Positions 33,279 to 38,945 of a stretch of 39,068 nucleotides of DNA are shown one piece after another. Origin of the DNA: a virus; the IMG/VR virus record IMGVR_UViG_3300032223_000613, positions 1 to 39,068 of that record, one strand, 5' to 3'. Numbering within the stretch: position 1 is the stretch's first letter; each line of letters starts with the position of its first letter. Made by a program: the position numbers and the translations under genes. Below the pieces are notes generated by a model. It did not search any database, was not told the origin of the DNA, and was given only the letters and a program-made list of their open reading frames with translations.

Positions 33279-33649
33279 TGCTTCCATCGCATATACTCCA
33301 TAATTTCATTAGGAGTAATTAAGTATCCTGCGGATGGGTTAGGTTCGATGTCACAACTTATCGACCTACCCCATTCCTGTATTGCTTTCAGGAGTACATC
33401 TCTAGCAACGATAAGAACTACATCGCCCAGTACTAAAGCCCAATGAGTGGCCTCAGATACAGTAATGCCTGAGGGTTCCCAACTCTTTGTACTGTTGTAC
33501 CAACAATGAGTTTCGATGTATACGTTGCCGGTTTCTTTCCATTGCCTATCTGTTTTAACTTCGACTGTATCTATGGTAAGTAGGCGAGCAACAGCAGACT
33601 CGCCCACTAGACCATCACGAAAGTCTATATCCCAATTTGAGTTAGACAT
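33239..33649 (-). CDS. PD-(D/E)XK endonuclease-like protein
   Basis: 136 residues. GLVGE (E17), D27 and VEVKTD (E30, K32) form a small nuclease core like those of phage and restriction endonucleases; NVYIETHCW follows. It is the last gene of the - strand block. ATG 33649 lacks a good ribosome site; the 15-bp inverted repeat is nine bases upstream. Third PD-(D/E)XK protein of this phage. Confidence 0.75.
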   Translation of the reverse strand: MSNSNWDIDFRDGLVGESAVARLLTIDTVEVKTDRQWKETGNVYIETHCWYNSTKSWEPSGITVSEATHWALVLGDVVLIVARDVLLKAIQEWGRSISCDIEPNPSAGYLITPNEIMEYMRWKHQSSTTDTSDSDS

Positions 33650-33651
33650 AT

Positions 33652-33780
33652 TTAGTCCGTACGAAATTCGTACGAGTCATCCTCCAGTTCTTTAATGTAC
33701 TGGTCAATCTTATCCAACGATTCCATAATAGACTTGATGTACTTATGTCTTAGCCTTGCTTCCTCTTTCGAGTATTCCAA
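33652..33780 (-). CDS. Small charged protein, TTG start
   Basis: 42 residues from TTG 33780, chosen because AGGAGG lies five bases upstream and the upstream gene stops two bases before. It is a helical charged peptide (KSIMESLDKIDQYIKELEDD). The last residues YEFRT are encoded by a copy of the 15-bp inverted repeat. Longer readings overlap the FmdB-like gene and are unlikely. Confidence 0.6.
   Translation of the reverse strand: MEYSKEEARLRHKYIKSIMESLDKIDQYIKELEDDSYEFRTD
33659..33673. promoter_or_regulatory. 15-bp inverted repeat
   Basis: Perfect copy (GTACGAAATTCGTAC as read on the + strand), with 8-bp arms. It covers the end of the 42-residue gene and lies nine bases before the start of the nuclease gene at 33649. 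Confidence 0.8.
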
Positions 33781-33781
33781 A

Positions 33782-33964
33782 CTATCCTCCTGTCGAGTAA
33801 AACCCTGTACCTTTGAAATGCACAGGCGTTGCGCTGAATACCCTAATTGTATCATAACTCAGGCACTTATTGCAATCTGCTGGCTCATCTCTGCTATCTA
33901 CGTTACGGCTGTGAGTAGTTACCGCATTACATACATTGCATTGGTACTCATATGTTGGTGACAC
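33782..33964 (-). CDS. FmdB-type zinc ribbon protein
   Basis: 60 residues, GTG start 33964 with AGGAGG upstream. TYEYQCNVC (4-12) and PADCNKC are the two CxxC pairs of the FmdB family, small zinc-ribbon proteins thought to act in regulation. It overlaps the upstream gene by 17 bases. Confidence 0.8.
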   Translation of the reverse strand: MSPTYEYQCNVCNAVTTHSRNVDSRDEPADCNKCLSYDTIRVFSATPVHFKGTGFYSTGG

Positions 33965-34160
33965 TCGTTCCTCCTAGTCTGCTACGTCGTTGTGCTTCTA
34001 CCATATCAAGAATCCTGGAATAGTTATCAAGGTTCTGTGCTATATTGCGAGATAGTTCCCTGGCCACTAGTCGCTTATAACCGAACAGCGTTAGTGTTTC
34101 CTTGATGTTCTCGATGTACGGCGTATCTCTGTATGGGTGTTCTTTCCTAGGCGTTGCCAT
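33948..34160 (-). CDS. Small hypothetical helical protein
   Basis: 70 residues from ATG 34160 (GAGGAGG just upstream; ATG 34172 would place the ribosome site inside the gene). It is basic and helical (LVARELSRNIAQNLDNYSRI). Unknown function. Coupled to both neighbours by overlap. Confidence 0.7.
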   Translation of the reverse strand: MATPRKEHPYRDTPYIENIKETLTLFGYKRLVARELSRNIAQNLDNYSRILDMVEAQRRSRLGGTSVTNI

Positions 34161-34335
34161 ATTCCTCCTCATCTATCGGTGTCGGTGCAGTAGTAATTGT
34201 ACCACACTCGGTACACTTCTGCGTTAAATTGTACCAGCCCACTAGCCTAGTTTCTGGGTCCCACATAACGTTGATATTGAATATGCGACAACCGCAGATA
34301 CAGGCTAGTGTAGGGAATCCTCTCAAGTCATCCAT
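34147..34335 (-). CDS. Zinc-ribbon protein
   Basis: 62 residues from ATG 34335 in a TAATG overlap (GTG 34344 is an alternative). CICGCR (12-17) and KCTECG give two Cys pairs. Ends in an acidic tail. No family assigned. Confidence 0.68.
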   Translation of the reverse strand: MDDLRGFPTLACICGCRIFNINVMWDPETRLVGWYNLTQKCTECGTITTAPTPIDEEEYGNA

Positions 34336-34721
34336 TAGTACCACCCGTGTTTCTTATGGTAGTACCAAGCATTGCAGGGTGTCTTGTATCTATAGATGAT
34401 GTACGAGATACCTCTGTCTATCTGCATAGTTGCCGGAACCTTTGGATTAAGGTCAAGCAGTTGGGGTATCCCGCCAGCATTCTTTCCCATTACCTTCATC
34501 TTATTGTAAGCATTCGCTCTCCAATGGGATTCGTTAGTCCACAATTTATCTAGACATACCCATTGTTTATCTGCCCAAGCAAGAACCTTATCTCTTGCAT
34601 ATGCTTTGCTATCTGCTACTGTCCATACAGTTTGCTTAGGCTTCTCTGTTCCTACTTTGTTTACTCCCATTACTACGAATGCAATGATGAGTACTAACAA
34701 TAACGAGCGTACGAATTTCAT
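34335..34721 (-). CDS. Secreted lytic transglycosylase (SLT-like)
   Basis: 128 residues from ATG 34721, set by AGGAGA upstream and an ATGA overlap with the whiB-like gene. The N-terminus (MKFVRSLLLVLIIAFVVMGV) is a signal or membrane anchor. CLDKLWTNESHWRANAYN holds the catalytic Glu, then GGIPQLL and RYKTPCNAWYY, the pattern of actinobacterial lysozyme-like SLT domains. It is far from the lysis cassette, so it may act on the wall early. Its codons 1-5 (MKFVR) lie in the 15-bp inverted repeat. Confidence 0.85.
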   Translation of the reverse strand: MKFVRSLLLVLIIAFVVMGVNKVGTEKPKQTVWTVADSKAYARDKVLAWADKQWVCLDKLWTNESHWRANAYNKMKVMGKNAGGIPQLLDLNPKVPATMQIDRGISYIIYRYKTPCNAWYYHKKHGWY

Positions 34722-34723
34722 AC
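34709..34723. promoter_or_regulatory. 15-bp inverted repeat containing a start codon
   Basis: Variant GTACGAATTTCATAC; the G-to-A change creates, on the - strand, the ATG of the SLT gene and the TGA of the whiB-like gene. Confidence 0.65.
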
Positions 34724-35071
34724 ATCTCCTTTCAGCCAAGGTCTAACTCTATTAAGGAATGCCAATGCCTTGTGCATATCTCTACCTAGATTAGAGTTCT
34801 CTGTTAACTCCCTATCGAATCCGTCAGGGAATCTAAGTTCTACTCTTTCGCCAGCAAGCAAGCCACCCCATATACCATTTGCTATGTTTTCATTTCTCAT
34901 ACCTTCCTGTAAGCATTCTGATTTAGATGGGCAAGAGTTGCAGATACCCACCGCCGTTTGGATTTCATTTGCTATATTCAATTTTGCAACCCGAGATGCC
35001 CGACCATTTGGACTTTCCGGAAACCAAAGGTCAGGGTTATCGTGATTGGTACAATCTCCTGTAATTTTCAT
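34718..35071 (-). CDS. WhiB-family iron-sulphur regulator
   Basis: 117 residues. C7, C44, C47 and C53 (C..CxxCx5C) bind a 4Fe-4S cluster, and GIWGGLLAGER (66-76) is the WhiB turn. The family is found in Actinobacteria and their phages, so this sets the host. In mycobacteriophage TM4 the WhiB protein blocks host WhiB2 and causes superinfection exclusion; a like role is possible. ATG 35071 overlaps the stop of the upstream membrane-gene frame (ATGA). Confidence 0.92.
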   Translation of the reverse strand: MKITGDCTNHDNPDLWFPESPNGRASRVAKLNIANEIQTAVGICNSCPSKSECLQEGMRNENIANGIWGGLLAGERVELRFPDGFDRELTENSNLGRDMHKALAFLNRVRPWLKGDV

Positions 35072-35225
35072 ATTAGTCCGATGAGATAAAATACGATAAG
35101 CAGGGCTACAATAATTGGAAACGCTAGGTTAAATGCTAGCGAAGCAAATATGTATAAGAATATAACCTTGCCTAAAAGCAGTTATCCACGCCCCTTTCAT
35201 ATCGGTTTTCCTGTACGAATTTCAT
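35068..35225 (-). pseudogene. Small membrane protein gene interrupted by a one-base frame change
   Basis: ATG 35225 overlaps the upstream stop (ATGA) and opens a frame of 17 codons (MKFVQENRYERGV...) ending at TAG. The -1 frame just before this stop then runs as a strong membrane segment (FASLAFNLAFPIIVALLIVF) and stops at 35068 in a perfect ATGA overlap with the whiB-like gene. Adding one T to the TTTT run (35174-35177) would join them into a 52-residue protein. Either a true mutation, a sequence error or frameshifting. Confidence 0.6.
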
Positions 35226-35227
35226 AC
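35213..35227. promoter_or_regulatory. 15-bp inverted repeat containing a start codon
   Basis: Variant GTACGAATTTCATAC, the same change as at 34709. On the - strand it holds the TGA of the zinc-ribbon gene and ATG 35225. Confidence 0.65.
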
Positions 35228-35386
35228 CTCAACCTCAATCTCTGTTTCACAGATAGGGCATTCGCCTGCACCCATAGAACCTTCTGCATAGATGGTAACG
35301 TTCTCCATATAATCATCACACTCCGGACATAGCACAGTCATCTCTAACTCTACCATATCCACGCCCGAGCCTTGCCAGTAACTCAT
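35222..35386 (-). CDS. Small zinc-ribbon protein
   Basis: 54 residues from ATG 35386 (GGGGGTGG upstream, ATGA overlap). LCPECD and ECPICE are two CxxC pairs about 30 residues apart. The end is acidic (TEIEVEV). No known family. Confidence 0.75.
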   Translation of the reverse strand: MSYWQGSGVDMVELEMTVLCPECDDYMENVTIYAEGSMGAGECPICETEIEVEV

Positions 35387-35811
35387 ACACCACCCCCAAC
35401 TGTAGCGTCTACCTTTGATATTGTAGTAGTTGATTGTCCGCATACGATACACAGTCCCACGCTAAATTCGTGGGCATAACTATTCTCAAGAGTTATTTCA
35501 GTTAGCGTGTCGCACATAGTGCAGACCGCAGATACCTTAGTCCACTTGATTTCCTTTGGCACAGAATTATCTACCAATACGGAATCTAGTACATACTCGA
35601 ACTCCGGCCGGAATGTTTCAATCGGATACCCACCATACCATTCGATACGATACCCATCATCCTCATCCCAATGTAGGCTTCCATTATATGCCATACTGTT
35701 ATCGTCAACGAGAGTAAAGCGGTGAACCCACGAAGTTTCTCGACGATTGAATTCGTCTATTACTTCGAACTTCTTAAGGAACTCGCCCTTGCTAATTTCT
35801 ATGTCAGTCAT
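35383..35811 (-). CDS. Hypothetical protein with C-terminal zinc ribbon
   Basis: 142 residues. Aromatic-rich beta N-terminal part (YRIEWYGGYPIETFRPEFEY) then CTMC and CIVC pairs near 97-123. ATG 35811 follows AGGAGC; it overlaps the upstream gene by 8 bases. Unknown function. Confidence 0.75.
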   Translation of the reverse strand: MTDIEISKGEFLKKFEVIDEFNRRETSWVHRFTLVDDNSMAYNGSLHWDEDDGYRIEWYGGYPIETFRPEFEYVLDSVLVDNSVPKEIKWTKVSAVCTMCDTLTEITLENSYAHEFSVGLCIVCGQSTTTISKVDATVGGGV

Positions 35812-36076
35812 CTCGTGCTCCTAACGCTGATAGTTGTAGTCGGATTTTATTTACTGTACGAATTTCGTACAGGTCAGGATTGCTGGTGAGCATCTGTAAG
35901 TAATCTACAAGTGTCTCACGAATCTCCTCAATGGCAAGCCAGTTGAGATACACACCGCCCTCATCCCACTTAGAATTTTTGCGGATGACCGAGATACTAT
36001 TCTCGTTCATTGCACTCCACTTGGCGATAGCGGTTGCAAGTGTATCCTTACTTCGAGAAGTCGAAGAGTCCGTCAT
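35804..36076 (-). CDS. Small hypothetical helical protein
   Basis: 90 residues from ATG 36076, set by GGAGG upstream and a 29-base overlap with the amidotransferase gene. A Ser/Thr-rich start is followed by helices (LAIEEIRETLVDYLQML). Residues YEIRT near the C-terminus come from a perfect copy of the 15-bp inverted repeat. Function unknown; linked to the amidoligase pair. Confidence 0.7.
   Translation of the reverse strand: MTDSSTSRSKDTLATAIAKWSAMNENSISVIRKNSKWDEGGVYLNWLAIEEIRETLVDYLQMLTSNPDLYEIRTVNKIRLQLSALGARDD
35856..35870. promoter_or_regulatory. 15-bp inverted repeat, 9-bp arms
   Basis: CTGTACGAA-T-TTCGTACAG counting the flanks. It is inside the 35804 gene and 44 bases before the start of the 35811 gene. 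Confidence 0.8.
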
Positions 36077-36887
36077 AGTAGTAACCTCCATTCGAGTGTC
36101 GTTTTGTTTCTTTGTACTTGTCTTGTTCAGGTGTCCAGCACAGGCAGGTGTCTTCGACGATACCATCGCAATCGAAGCAGGATAGGCACATCTCGCACCA
36201 GTAAGGGTTAGCATCTTCGTAGGCTACCGATAGGCACGAAGGGCACTCATACACAAGGTCTTCGCCATAGGTATCATTTAGCACAGCAGGTCGAGAGGGT
36301 GAGCCGATGTACTTAGCCCACGAACTCTCTTTGTATGAGTCGTTGCTCCACCAAATACCGAAGTTATCCCAATGTCCGGCACTCTCGTTGATGATGTAGC
36401 ACTCGTGCTTGGCATCAGGGTTGAGCGTGAGGATAGCAATCTTGCTACCCGAAGCCCACTTGCTGATTATCTTGTAGATATTTTCATTGTCTAGGGCAGT
36501 CACGCCACCCATAGCAGGCAGGGTATCTTCTGCGAAGACACGCGTATCGCTACGCTTATCGTTAGCGTGGATATCGATATCGAGAATACCATTGTGAGCA
36601 AGATAGGTATCTGAATCAGTACCGACCTTGAACGGATGGCAGTTATCCTCATTCTTTACGCCGTGAGTTGCGTATCGTGCGTGGAAGATAGCGTACCCAG
36701 TAGGGTATTGCTTACGCACTTCTAGGAACTCATTGACTACCTTCTTGGCAGACATACCGCGACCAGTAATGATACGGCCGTCTGCTACTACGGCATAGCC
36801 GAAGCCGTGCGGATTATTGCAGGAAGCGCACTCTAAATCTTTGCGCTTGGGTGTGGAGTTAGGACTTGCTACCAGTAATAAACACAT
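36048..36887 (-). CDS. Class II glutamine amidotransferase-like protein with zinc tail
   Basis: 279 residues. Cys2 directly after the initiator Met is the expected N-terminal nucleophile. HARYATHG (69-76), CHPF (83-86) and AHNG (97-100) are the glutamine-binding and oxyanion motifs of the Ntn-hydrolase type that frees ammonia from glutamine. After about residue 215 a Cys-rich tail (CPSC, CEMC, CFDC, CLC) should bind zinc. It follows the amidoligase gene by 9 bases, which suggests ammonia or amide chemistry between the two. ATG 36887 follows AGGAGC. Confidence 0.85.
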   Translation of the reverse strand: MCLLLVASPNSTPKRKDLECASCNNPHGFGYAVVADGRIITGRGMSAKKVVNEFLEVRKQYPTGYAIFHARYATHGVKNEDNCHPFKVGTDSDTYLAHNGILDIDIHANDKRSDTRVFAEDTLPAMGGVTALDNENIYKIISKWASGSKIAILTLNPDAKHECYIINESAGHWDNFGIWWSNDSYKESSWAKYIGSPSRPAVLNDTYGEDLVYECPSCLSVAYEDANPYWCEMCLSCFDCDGIVEDTCLCWTPEQDKYKETKRHSNGGYYYDGLFDFSK

Positions 36888-36896
36888 AGTGTGCTC

Positions 36897-38078
36897 CTAT
36901 TCTGAGTCAGACGCTACGAACAATTTGTCCAAGCGTGTTAGTAGGTGTGAGTAGATATCCTTGTTATCGTAGATATACTGTACGAAATTCATACGCTCTA
37001 ACGCACCATTTCGTACTTCGGATACACTAAGTCTGCGAGTGTACTCAACGCTGGCGTGCGCCAAGTCAAGCGCAGACTTAATTGTATCGCCATTTACTGT
37101 GCCCCTAAAGATACGCATCTCTAGAGTATGTCGGTTTTGCGTGTTGACGGCAGAGTACCTATTCGTTCGGTCGCCCCGCTCGATTTTATCCTTAAAGGAT
37201 TTATACAATTTATCCTTCTCGGTATCGTACCTCTGCACATCTTCGAAGGTAGCCCAGCGAGATGACTCTCGACCAGCAAGGCGAGCATAGAACTCCTGAT
37301 TACCATAGATTAGTTGCAGGAATCGGTGCATATGCGAGCCATTATTAAAGCCAGCACGAGAGATATGGATATGCAGACCACAAGTACCAGTACCCCACGC
37401 CCTCATCTTCATCTCATCACGCAGGAAAGCAATAGTGCTCCACAGTTGATGCGCTTGATTCTTATAGAAATCGTGGGTCATTGGGTGGGTGACAATCTCG
37501 AATCCACATTGGAGCGAGCCGTCAGACTTGAGGTAGGCTAGATTATTCTCCTCTAAGGTATAGGCATATCGGGCTGCTTCGTTCATAGTATTCCGGTCGC
37601 CACGCGGTGCTTCGGTCTCAATCTCGATACCAAAGTAAAGAGGCCCTTCTCCGTGAAAGATAGGGTCAGGCCGGTACGAATAGTCGTGAATCACACGCTC
37701 ATTATCGGAATCACAGCGTTCGCATCCATCACGATTGAGTTCGTCACAGTTATCACACCATTCGTAGTTCTCTACGCAGTTCTCACAGATGTAGGTATTT
37801 CTATCGGTGACATAATTACTATCGCCAGTATGCCGATACTCGCAATGGTCGCACCAACTAGAGTATTCGTCTGCGCAATCTGTACACCAGAACGCCCAGT
37901 CGCCGTCAATGCCGTAGAATGTTTCGTTCTGCGAGAATACATCTTCACAGCGACCACAGATTTGCATACAATCTGCGCAGATATTCGAGCCATCGACTGT
38001 GATGTAGTTATCATCGCCGACTTTAACAGAGCAATCGGTGCATACGATTACTTCGTCATCTTCGATTACTTCGTTCAT
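36897..38078 (-). CDS. Putative amidoligase with N-terminal zinc domains
   Basis: 393 residues. The first about 122 residues hold eight CxxC pairs (13/16, 34/37, 41/44, 65/68, 76/79, 98/101, 108/111, 119/122), enough for four zinc sites. From about 149 the motifs FGIEIETE, SDGSLQCGFEIVTHPM, GLHIHISRAG and TLEMRIFRGT are those of the amidoligase_2 family (glutamine-synthetase-like fold), which joins amines to carboxyl groups using ATP. Substrate unknown. ATG 38078 follows GGAAAGG; a promoter and the 15-bp inverted repeat lie upstream. Confidence 0.87.
   Translation of the reverse strand: MNEVIEDDEVIVCTDCSVKVGDDNYITVDGSNICADCMQICGRCEDVFSQNETFYGIDGDWAFWCTDCADEYSSWCDHCEYRHTGDSNYVTDRNTYICENCVENYEWCDNCDELNRDGCERCDSDNERVIHDYSYRPDPIFHGEGPLYFGIEIETEAPRGDRNTMNEAARYAYTLEENNLAYLKSDGSLQCGFEIVTHPMTHDFYKNQAHQLWSTIAFLRDEMKMRAWGTGTCGLHIHISRAGFNNGSHMHRFLQLIYGNQEFYARLAGRESSRWATFEDVQRYDTEKDKLYKSFKDKIERGDRTNRYSAVNTQNRHTLEMRIFRGTVNGDTIKSALDLAHASVEYTRRLSVSEVRNGALERMNFVQYIYDNKDIYSHLLTRLDKLFVASDSE
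36980..36994. repeat. 15-bp inverted repeat variant inside the amidoligase gene
   Basis: GTACGAAATTCATAC; on the - strand it encodes MNFVQ near the C-terminus of the amidoligase. It could have arisen by chance or serve as an internal start. Confidence 0.45.
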
Positions 38079-38103
38079 CTTACCTTTCCTTTCGATAAAG
38101 TCT

Positions 38104-38118
38104 GTACGAATTTCGTAC
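38104..38118. promoter_or_regulatory. 15-bp inverted repeat before the amidoligase gene
   Basis: Perfect copy, 25 bases before ATG 38078 and about 40 bases downstream of the inferred transcription start, so it lies in the mRNA leader. Confidence 0.85.
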
Positions 38119-38163
38119 GGACAGTTGGAGCATTGGTGCTGGGTAGTGCTTGATTATGGGATA

Positions 38164-38192
38164 ATACTACACGATTATGGCGCGATTGTCAA
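38164..38192 (-). promoter_or_regulatory. Promoter of the amidoligase operon
   Basis: On the - strand TTGACA (38192-38187), 17-base spacer, TAGTAT (38169-38164). The -10 box includes the TAG stop of the 55-residue gene. Transcription should start near 38157. Confidence 0.75.
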
Positions 38193-38334
38193 TAATCGCG
38201 TCAGCAATCTTGGAGCGCAGGATTGCGCTATACTCGGCGAGAGCCTTAAAGCCATTGCGCGTATGGTTTTCTTCGGCATTGCGTAGTGCTTGCCGAATAA
38301 AGTCCCACTCCTTATCGGTGAGGTCAATTACCAT
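38167..38334 (-). CDS. 55-residue hypothetical protein
   Basis: ATG 38334 overlaps the stop of the upstream gene (ATGGTAA). The product is helical with a hydrophobic face (WDFIRQALRNAEENHTRNGF and LAEYSAILRSKIADAIID). No family recognised. Its stop lies in the -10 box of the amidoligase promoter. Confidence 0.72.
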   Translation of the reverse strand: MVIDLTDKEWDFIRQALRNAEENHTRNGFKALAEYSAILRSKIADAIIDNRAIIV

Positions 38335-38480
38335 CGAGTTCCGGCTTCACGAATCTTTCGGCGATACACGCGCACATCATCTTCCAAATCCAAGATACGA
38401 AAGACGGCGAAAGTGATAACCGAAATGCTCGTAAGTAGAGCAATGGTTACAGCAAATAGAATTGCCGGTGAGATATACAT
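38328..38480 (-). CDS. Small membrane protein
   Basis: 50 residues from ATG 38480 (GGAAAG upstream). One membrane segment (AILFAVTIALLTSISVITFA, 6-25) then a charged tail (DLEDDVRVYRRKIREAG). The 15-bp inverted repeat is 22 bases upstream. An upstream GTG in the same frame would translate the tRNA-like sequence and is rejected. Confidence 0.75.
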   Translation of the reverse strand: MYISPAILFAVTIALLTSISVITFAVFRILDLEDDVRVYRRKIREAGTRW

Positions 38481-38502
38481 TTCTTTCCAATCTGTAAATA
38501 CT

Positions 38503-38517
38503 GTACGAATTTCGTAC
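38503..38517. promoter_or_regulatory. 15-bp inverted repeat, 9-bp arms
   Basis: CTGTACGAA-T-TTCGTACAG, 22 bases before ATG 38480 and 5 bases from the tRNA-like sequence. Confidence 0.85.
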
Positions 38518-38521
38518 AGAG

Positions 38522-38567
38522 TGCCCGCCACAGGAGTCGAACCTGTGACCACGCGACCGGCGCGGGC
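38522..38567 (-). ncRNA. tRNA-like 3' half (T arm and acceptor)
   Basis: On the - strand ACAGG-TTCGACT-CCTGT is a perfect T stem and a canonical 7-base T loop, followed by GGCGGGC, the 3' side of an acceptor stem, and A as discriminator. A partner GCCCGC lies only 15 bases before the T stem, so D and anticodon arms are missing. No CCA is encoded. It may be a remnant, an old attachment core or a minimal tRNA-like RNA. Confidence 0.7.
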
Positions 38568-38579
38568 TATCCAGCAGGG

Positions 38580-38735
38580 TTACTCAGCCCAATCTGAGTC
38601 TTCTTCTACATCATCAAAGTCATCATCGAACAGGGACTCGTCAATTAAAGGCTCAAGACCTTCGGATTCGACAAGGGCGACAATTTCCTCATCAGTAAGT
38701 GAGTCATCATCAAAGAAATCGAAATCGTCTAGCAT
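38580..38735 (-). CDS. Extremely acidic 51-residue protein
   Basis: From ATG 38735 in a TAATG overlap with the upstream gene. 24 of 51 residues are Asp or Glu (for example FDFFDDDSLTDEE) and there is no Lys, Arg or His. Such charge is typical of DNA mimics that block nucleases or DNA-binding proteins, though size and sequence match no family I know. Confidence 0.75.
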   Translation of the reverse strand: MLDDFDFFDDDSLTDEEIVALVESEGLEPLIDESLFDDDFDDVEEDSDWAE

Positions 38736-38887
38736 TATAGAACTCCGTTCAATCGTAGGTATTCGGCATCGACTTGCTTGGGTGCTGAATCCTCAGCGAT
38801 ATTACGAAGCACTTGCTCGTGGTTAAAATCGTGAAGTTCTGCAACTAACGCCTCAAGCGTATCGAGCAGGCTCTTTGACTTAGCCAT
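38735..38887 (-). CDS. 50-residue hypothetical protein
   Basis: ATG 38887 has GGAGAG seven bases upstream and the inverted repeat 26 bases upstream. The product is helical (SLLDTLEALVAELHDF) and is coupled to the acidic protein gene by TAATG, so they may act as a pair. Confidence 0.72.
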   Translation of the reverse strand: MAKSKSLLDTLEALVAELHDFNHEQVLRNIAEDSAPKQVDAEYLRLNGVL

Positions 38888-38913
38888 TTAATCACTCTCC
38901 TTTATTCTGAGCC

Positions 38914-38928
38914 GTACGAATTTCGTAC
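38914..38928. promoter_or_regulatory. 15-bp inverted repeat before the 38887 gene
   Basis: Perfect copy with 8-bp arms (CGTACGAA, T, TTCGTACG), 26 bases before ATG 38887. It is the first copy of the series on the - strand after the circle junction. Confidence 0.85.
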
Positions 38929-38945
38929 GAGCGATTTAAGTTAAA

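Noticed and set aside
33652-33855. 67-codon reading of the small gene ending at 33652
   Set aside because: It overlaps the FmdB-like gene by 74 bases; TTG 33780 has an ideal ribosome site right after the upstream stop.
38481-38552. Extension of the 38328-38480 membrane protein to a GTG at 38552
   Set aside because: The added residues (VTGSTPVAGT) are the usual false translation of a tRNA T arm, and a good ribosome site precedes ATG 38480.
38515-38600. Complete tRNA gene on the - strand
   Set aside because: No partner for the full GGCGGGC acceptor strand is found at tRNA distance, and no D or anticodon arm can be drawn; only the 3' half is present.
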